Source: CAZJFC01 sp964545245 (GTDB taxonomy: Bacteria > Pseudomonadota > Alphaproteobacteria > Rickettsiales > 21-14-0-20-44-7). Taken from it: a DNA stretch of 8,090 bases. The number at the start of each line of letters is the position of its first letter. Positions within the stretch are counted from its first letter, which is position 1. Positions 5,248 through 8,090 of the stretch are shown here, in pieces. The position numbers were made by a program, and so were the translations under genes. The stretch lies in NCBI GenBank assembly GCA_964545245.1, contig CAZJFC010000073.1:1-8090 (forward strand), given 5' to 3'. The notes under the pieces were generated by a model. That model saw only the letters and a program-made list of their open reading frames with translations, had not been told where the DNA came from and did no database searches.

Positions 5248-5320
5248 AGTTTCAGTTGTCAGTTTCAGTTGAAGCTGAGGACAAAATTAAAACTGATAAC
5301 TGAAACTGAAAACTGAAACT
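5248..5320. repeat. Long hairpin repeat filling the rimP-nusA gap
   Basis: The left arm 5248-5270 and right arm 5298-5320 are reverse complements over 23 bases with one mismatch, around a 27-base loop. Both arms are built of aactgaa/actgaaa-type words. The right arm ends four bases before the nusA ribosome-binding site (GAGGA, 5325-5329). There is no T tract, so it is not an ordinary terminator. In the operon mRNA it would form a double-stranded segment directly in front of nusA. Confidence 0.9.
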
Positions 5321-5332
5321 GATAGAGGAAAT

Positions 5333-6874
5333 ATGGCATTAGCATCGCAAATTACCGGCAGCACAGAAATTCTCCAGGTCGCGGAGGCTGTAGCGCGCGA
5401 GAAGGGCATTAAAAAAGAGGCGGTTGTTGACGCGATCGCGCAGGCAATCGGCGTTGCCGCCCGTAAGAAATACGGTTATGAACAGAATATCCGTGTCGAG
5501 ATCAGCCCGAAAACCGGCGAAGCGAAAGTTTACCGCGAGCGCACGGTGGTTGAGGCAATCAACCTTGAAGCGCAGGAAGAATCCGGCAAGATCACTGAAA
5601 TCACGCTGGCCGACGCGAAACGCATCCAGAAAGACATTAACCCCGGCGATGTGCTCCGCGAGGAACTCCCCCCGATGGATATCGGCCGCGTTGCCGCGCA
5701 GACCGCGAAACAGGTAATCAGCCAGAAAATCAAGGATTCCGAGCGCGAGAAGCAATACGAGGAATTCAAGGACAAGAAAGATAAAATCGTCAACGGGCAG
5801 GTCAAGAGCGTTGAATACGGCAATGTAATTATCGATGTAAACGGCGTTGAAGCCGTGCTCCCGCGTGACCAGCTCATCCCGCGTGAGAATTACCGCACCG
5901 GCGACCGCATCCGCGCCTATGTGGTGGATGTCCGCCGCGAGCACAGGGGGCCGCAAGTGTTCCTTTCACGCACCCACAACAAATTCATCGAGAAGCTGTT
6001 CGCGCAGGAAGTCCCTGAGATTTACGACGGTATTATCGAGCTTAAGGCAATTGCCCGCGACCCCGGTTCCCGCGCCAAGATCGCCGTGTTCTCGCGCGAT
6101 TCCAGCGTGGACGCGAAAGCTTCCTGCATCGGCGTGCGTGGCGCTCGCGTACAGGCGGTGGTCAGCGAGCTTCAGGGCGAAAAAATCGACATTATCGACT
6201 GGTCGCCGGATCCGGCGGTCTGCGTGGTTGCCGCGCTCACCCCGGCGCAGGTCACCAAGGTGGTGGTTGAGGAAGACGACCGCAAGATTGAAGTGGTGGT
6301 TCCTGAAGACCAGCAATCCCTCGCGATTGGCCGCCGCGGCCAGAATGTGAAGCTCGCTTCGCAACTTACCGGCTGGTATATTGAAGTCCTCACCGAAGCG
6401 GAAGAATCCCGCCGCCGTCAGGAAGAATTTGAATCGCTCTCCAAAATGTTCATCGAAGCGCTCGATGTTGAGGAGATTATCGCGCATCTTCTCGTTACCG
6501 AAGGCTTCTCATCGGTTGATGACATTGCTTATGTCGATATCGAGGAACTTGCGGGAATCGAAGGTTTCGGCACCGAGATAGCGGAAGAACTGCAATCACG
6601 CGCCAAGGAATATCTGGAAACCAAGGTTAAGGAACTCGCCGATAAGGCAAAATCCCTCGGCGCTGCTGACGATTTGTTCACCCTTCCGGGCAAGGGAGAG
6701 GCAACGCTTGACGCTGCGATTATCCTGAAACTTGCGGAAAAAGGCGTGAAAACACGTGATGACCTCGGCGACCTTTCCGGCGATGAATTTGCTGAAATGG
6801 TTCCGGCTGCCGGCCTTACCCGTGACGAGATTGACGCGCTCATCATGAAGGCGAGGGAGCATTGGTTTAAGTAA
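5333..6874 (+). CDS. nusA: Transcription termination/antitermination factor NusA
   Basis: NusA binds RNA polymerase and nascent RNA, and controls pausing, termination and antitermination. The 513 residues show the standard order: the polymerase-binding N-terminal domain (about 1-130), the S1 domain (about 150-212, GQVKSVEYGNVIIDV), KH1 with GVRG (267-270), KH2 with GRRG (333-336), and two C-terminal acidic helix-hairpin-helix-like repeats (about 378-430 and 455-510). The C-terminal repeats are present, as in E. coli and other proteobacteria. The start has GAGGA just upstream and gives the expected N terminus. nusA follows rimP and precedes infB; hairpin repeats fill both gaps. The ylxR gene often found between nusA and infB is absent. 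Confidence 0.97.
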   Translation: MALASQITGSTEILQVAEAVAREKGIKKEAVVDAIAQAIGVAARKKYGYEQNIRVEISPKTGEAKVYRERTVVEAINLEAQEESGKITEITLADAKRIQKDINPGDVLREELPPMDIGRVAAQTAKQVISQKIKDSEREKQYEEFKDKKDKIVNGQVKSVEYGNVIIDVNGVEAVLPRDQLIPRENYRTGDRIRAYVVDVRREHRGPQVFLSRTHNKFIEKLFAQEVPEIYDGIIELKAIARDPGSRAKIAVFSRDSSVDAKASCIGVRGARVQAVVSELQGEKIDIIDWSPDPAVCVVAALTPAQVTKVVVEEDDRKIEVVVPEDQQSLAIGRRGQNVKLASQLTGWYIEVLTEAEESRRRQEEFESLSKMFIEALDVEEIIAHLLVTEGFSSVDDIAYVDIEELAGIEGFGTEIAEELQSRAKEYLETKVKELADKAKSLGAADDLFTLPGKGEATLDAAIILKLAEKGVKTRDDLGDLSGDEFAEMVPAAGLTRDEIDALIMKAREHWFK

Positions 6875-6875
6875 G

Positions 6876-6955
6876 CAGTTGAATGGTTGATGGATGAGTG
6901 GTTGAATAGTACAAATCTTTCGCCACTCAACTGTCCGACCGCTCAACTATTCAAT
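6876..6955. repeat. Hairpin repeat filling the nusA-infB gap
   Basis: The left arm (about 6876-6909, words such as gttgaat, ggttgat, ggttgaat) and right arm (about 6923-6955, words such as actcaac, gctcaac, tattcaat) are imperfect reverse complements, roughly three in four positions matching by eye. The left arm starts just after the nusA stop. The right arm ends one base before the AAGGA ribosome-binding site of infB (6957-6961). The design repeats that of the rimP-nusA hairpin with different words. Confidence 0.8.
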
Positions 6956-6966
6956 TAAGGAATAAA

Positions 6967-8090
6967 ATGGCTGAAGAAGAAAAACCAAAAGGAAAACTGA
7001 CCCTGTCACTCGGTGGCAGCCGTCCCCCTGTGAGCCGCGGCCCGAAAACGGTAACGGTTGAGGTGCGCAAGAAACGCGTTATCGCCAAGCCGGGCGAAAA
7101 ACTGCAGACCGAACAGGAACGCCTTGAGCAGAAGGCGGCAGACCTCCAGACCGCCGAATTCCTGACAGATGACGAAAAACGCGTAAGGTTGCAGGCTCTC
7201 CAGTTCGCCATCAAGCGCGCGAAGGAAGATGAGGAAAAAGCCGTACAGGAGGCCGAGCTGAAAAAGCAGCGCGCCGAAGCGAAAGCTGCCCGCGCCGCGC
7301 AGGAAGCCAAGGAAGAAGAAGAGGCGACTGCGGCAGAAAAAGCCGGTATCCCAAGGCCGCGCCCGCAGAAGAAGAAAGAGGAAGTCGAGGAAGATTACAG
7401 CGGCGAGCCTATCCGTTATTCGGTGAGCAAGCGGGTCGGGGAAGATACGGAAGAAGGGGATGGTTCCCCAAGGGCGGCAAGGAAGCCCGGCGGAAAACTG
7501 ACCCTTACGAGGGCGGTTGAATCGAAAGCGCCGAAGTCGACGCGCACCAAGGAAGAAATCCTCGGCAAGTCGCGCTCGAATAAAATTACCATCACCAATT
7601 TCGACCAGGAGGAGCGCCACCGCTCGCTGGCCTCGATGCGCCGCGCCCGCGAAAAAGCATATCGCCGCGTTGTGGAATCGCAGGAGCCGAAAGAAAAGGT
7701 CATGCGCGAAGTCACCATCCCTGAAACCATTACGGTGGGCGACCTTGCCAACCGTATGTCGGAAAAATCCTCCGATGTCGTCCGCGCCCTGATGAAACTT
7801 GGCGTTATGGCGACCATCAACCAGAATATCGACGCTGACACCGCCGAGCTTATCGTGACCGAATTCGGCCACACCTTCGTGCGCGTGACCGAGGCAGACG
7901 TGGAAAAAGTCATCATTACCGAAGAAGACGCGGCGGAAAGCCTGAAACCGCGCCCTCCTGTAGTGACCATCATGGGCCATGTCGACCACGGCAAAACCTC
8001 GTTGCTTGACGCCCTCCGCGCGGAAAATGTCGCGGCTGGCGAAGCGGGCGGTATCACCCACCATATCGGCGCTTATCAGGTGGAACTTCC
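6967..8090 (+). CDS. infB: Translation initiation factor IF-2 (3' part beyond the window)
   Basis: IF-2 is the GTPase that places initiator tRNA on the 30S subunit and promotes subunit joining. About 374 codons are visible. The N-terminal part is a lysine/arginine/glutamate-rich, probably helical region (about 46-125), with the motif KLTL near both its start and residue 175. Next comes the IF2 N2 domain (about 246-310, VTIPETITVGDLANRM...VVRALMKLGVMATINQ). The GTPase domain opens with P-loop GHVDHGKT (337-344). Switch I reads GEAGGITHHIGAYQ (358-371), with His365 where IF-2 normally has Gln. AAGGA lies five bases before ATG 6967. It is the third gene of the operon and is cut by the window edge. 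Confidence 0.97.
   Translation, partial: MAEEEKPKGKLTLSLGGSRPPVSRGPKTVTVEVRKKRVIAKPGEKLQTEQERLEQKAADLQTAEFLTDDEKRVRLQALQFAIKRAKEDEEKAVQEAELKKQRAEAKAARAAQEAKEEEEATAAEKAGIPRPRPQKKKEEVEEDYSGEPIRYSVSKRVGEDTEEGDGSPRAARKPGGKLTLTRAVESKAPKSTRTKEEILGKSRSNKITITNFDQEERHRSLASMRRAREKAYRRVVESQEPKEKVMREVTIPETITVGDLANRMSEKSSDVVRALMKLGVMATINQNIDADTAELIVTEFGHTFVRVTEADVEKVIITEEDAAESLKPRPPVVTIMGHVDHGKTSLLDALRAENVAAGEAGGITHHIGAYQVEL

Noticed and set aside
7006..8064. 352-residue ORF on the minus strand
   Set aside because: It lies opposite infB, which has clear IF2 domains and P-loop. The minus frame is a composition shadow with no recognisable motif.

Overview
The window is bacterial and most likely alphaproteobacterial. 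The UbiH-type ubiquinone monooxygenase, the lineage-typical look of NusA and IF-2, and the gene order rimP-nusA-infB all point that way. The order cannot be fixed from this sequence. The heavy load of short repeats, some of them inside reading frames, resembles Rickettsiales and other repeat-rich alphaproteobacteria.

Layout. At 1-305 there is no established gene. A word-repeat array (1-64) is followed by a strongly structured element, called E1 here (86-255). Exonuclease III (xth, minus, 306-1106) and a ubiH-like FAD monooxygenase (plus, 1150-2415) diverge across a few dozen bases that are themselves repeat DNA. A 628-residue type IV pilin-like protein (minus, 2435-4321) converges on ubiH. 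Upstream of it lies a second structured element, E2 (4363-4533), which shares sequence blocks and architecture with E1. A leader with an intrinsic terminator (4670-4692) then precedes the transcription/translation operon rimP-nusA-infB (plus, 4716 to the window end; infB is cut off).

Two features stand out. (1) E1 and E2 look like two copies of one RNA family: a closing stem of about 20 or more pairs, interior hairpins, and a small GCAGG/CCTGC hairpin outside the closing stem. The stem sequences differ between copies while pairing is kept. E2 sits in the presumed 5' leader of the pilin gene, with a terminator-like hairpin between it and the start codon. (2) At least seven arrays of 7-8-base words occur in the window. 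Several fold into long hairpins whose arms match each other but differ from element to element. They fill the rimP-nusA and nusA-infB gaps, lie between xth and ubiH, interrupt ubiH twice without breaking its frame, and together with a palindromic repeat encode almost the whole leader of the pilin.

Together the genes cover DNA repair (xth), quinone biosynthesis (ubiH), a surface or secretion pseudopilin, and the core expression operon (ribosome maturation, elongation control, initiation). All pairings and comparisons were done by eye; no folding or database search was run.
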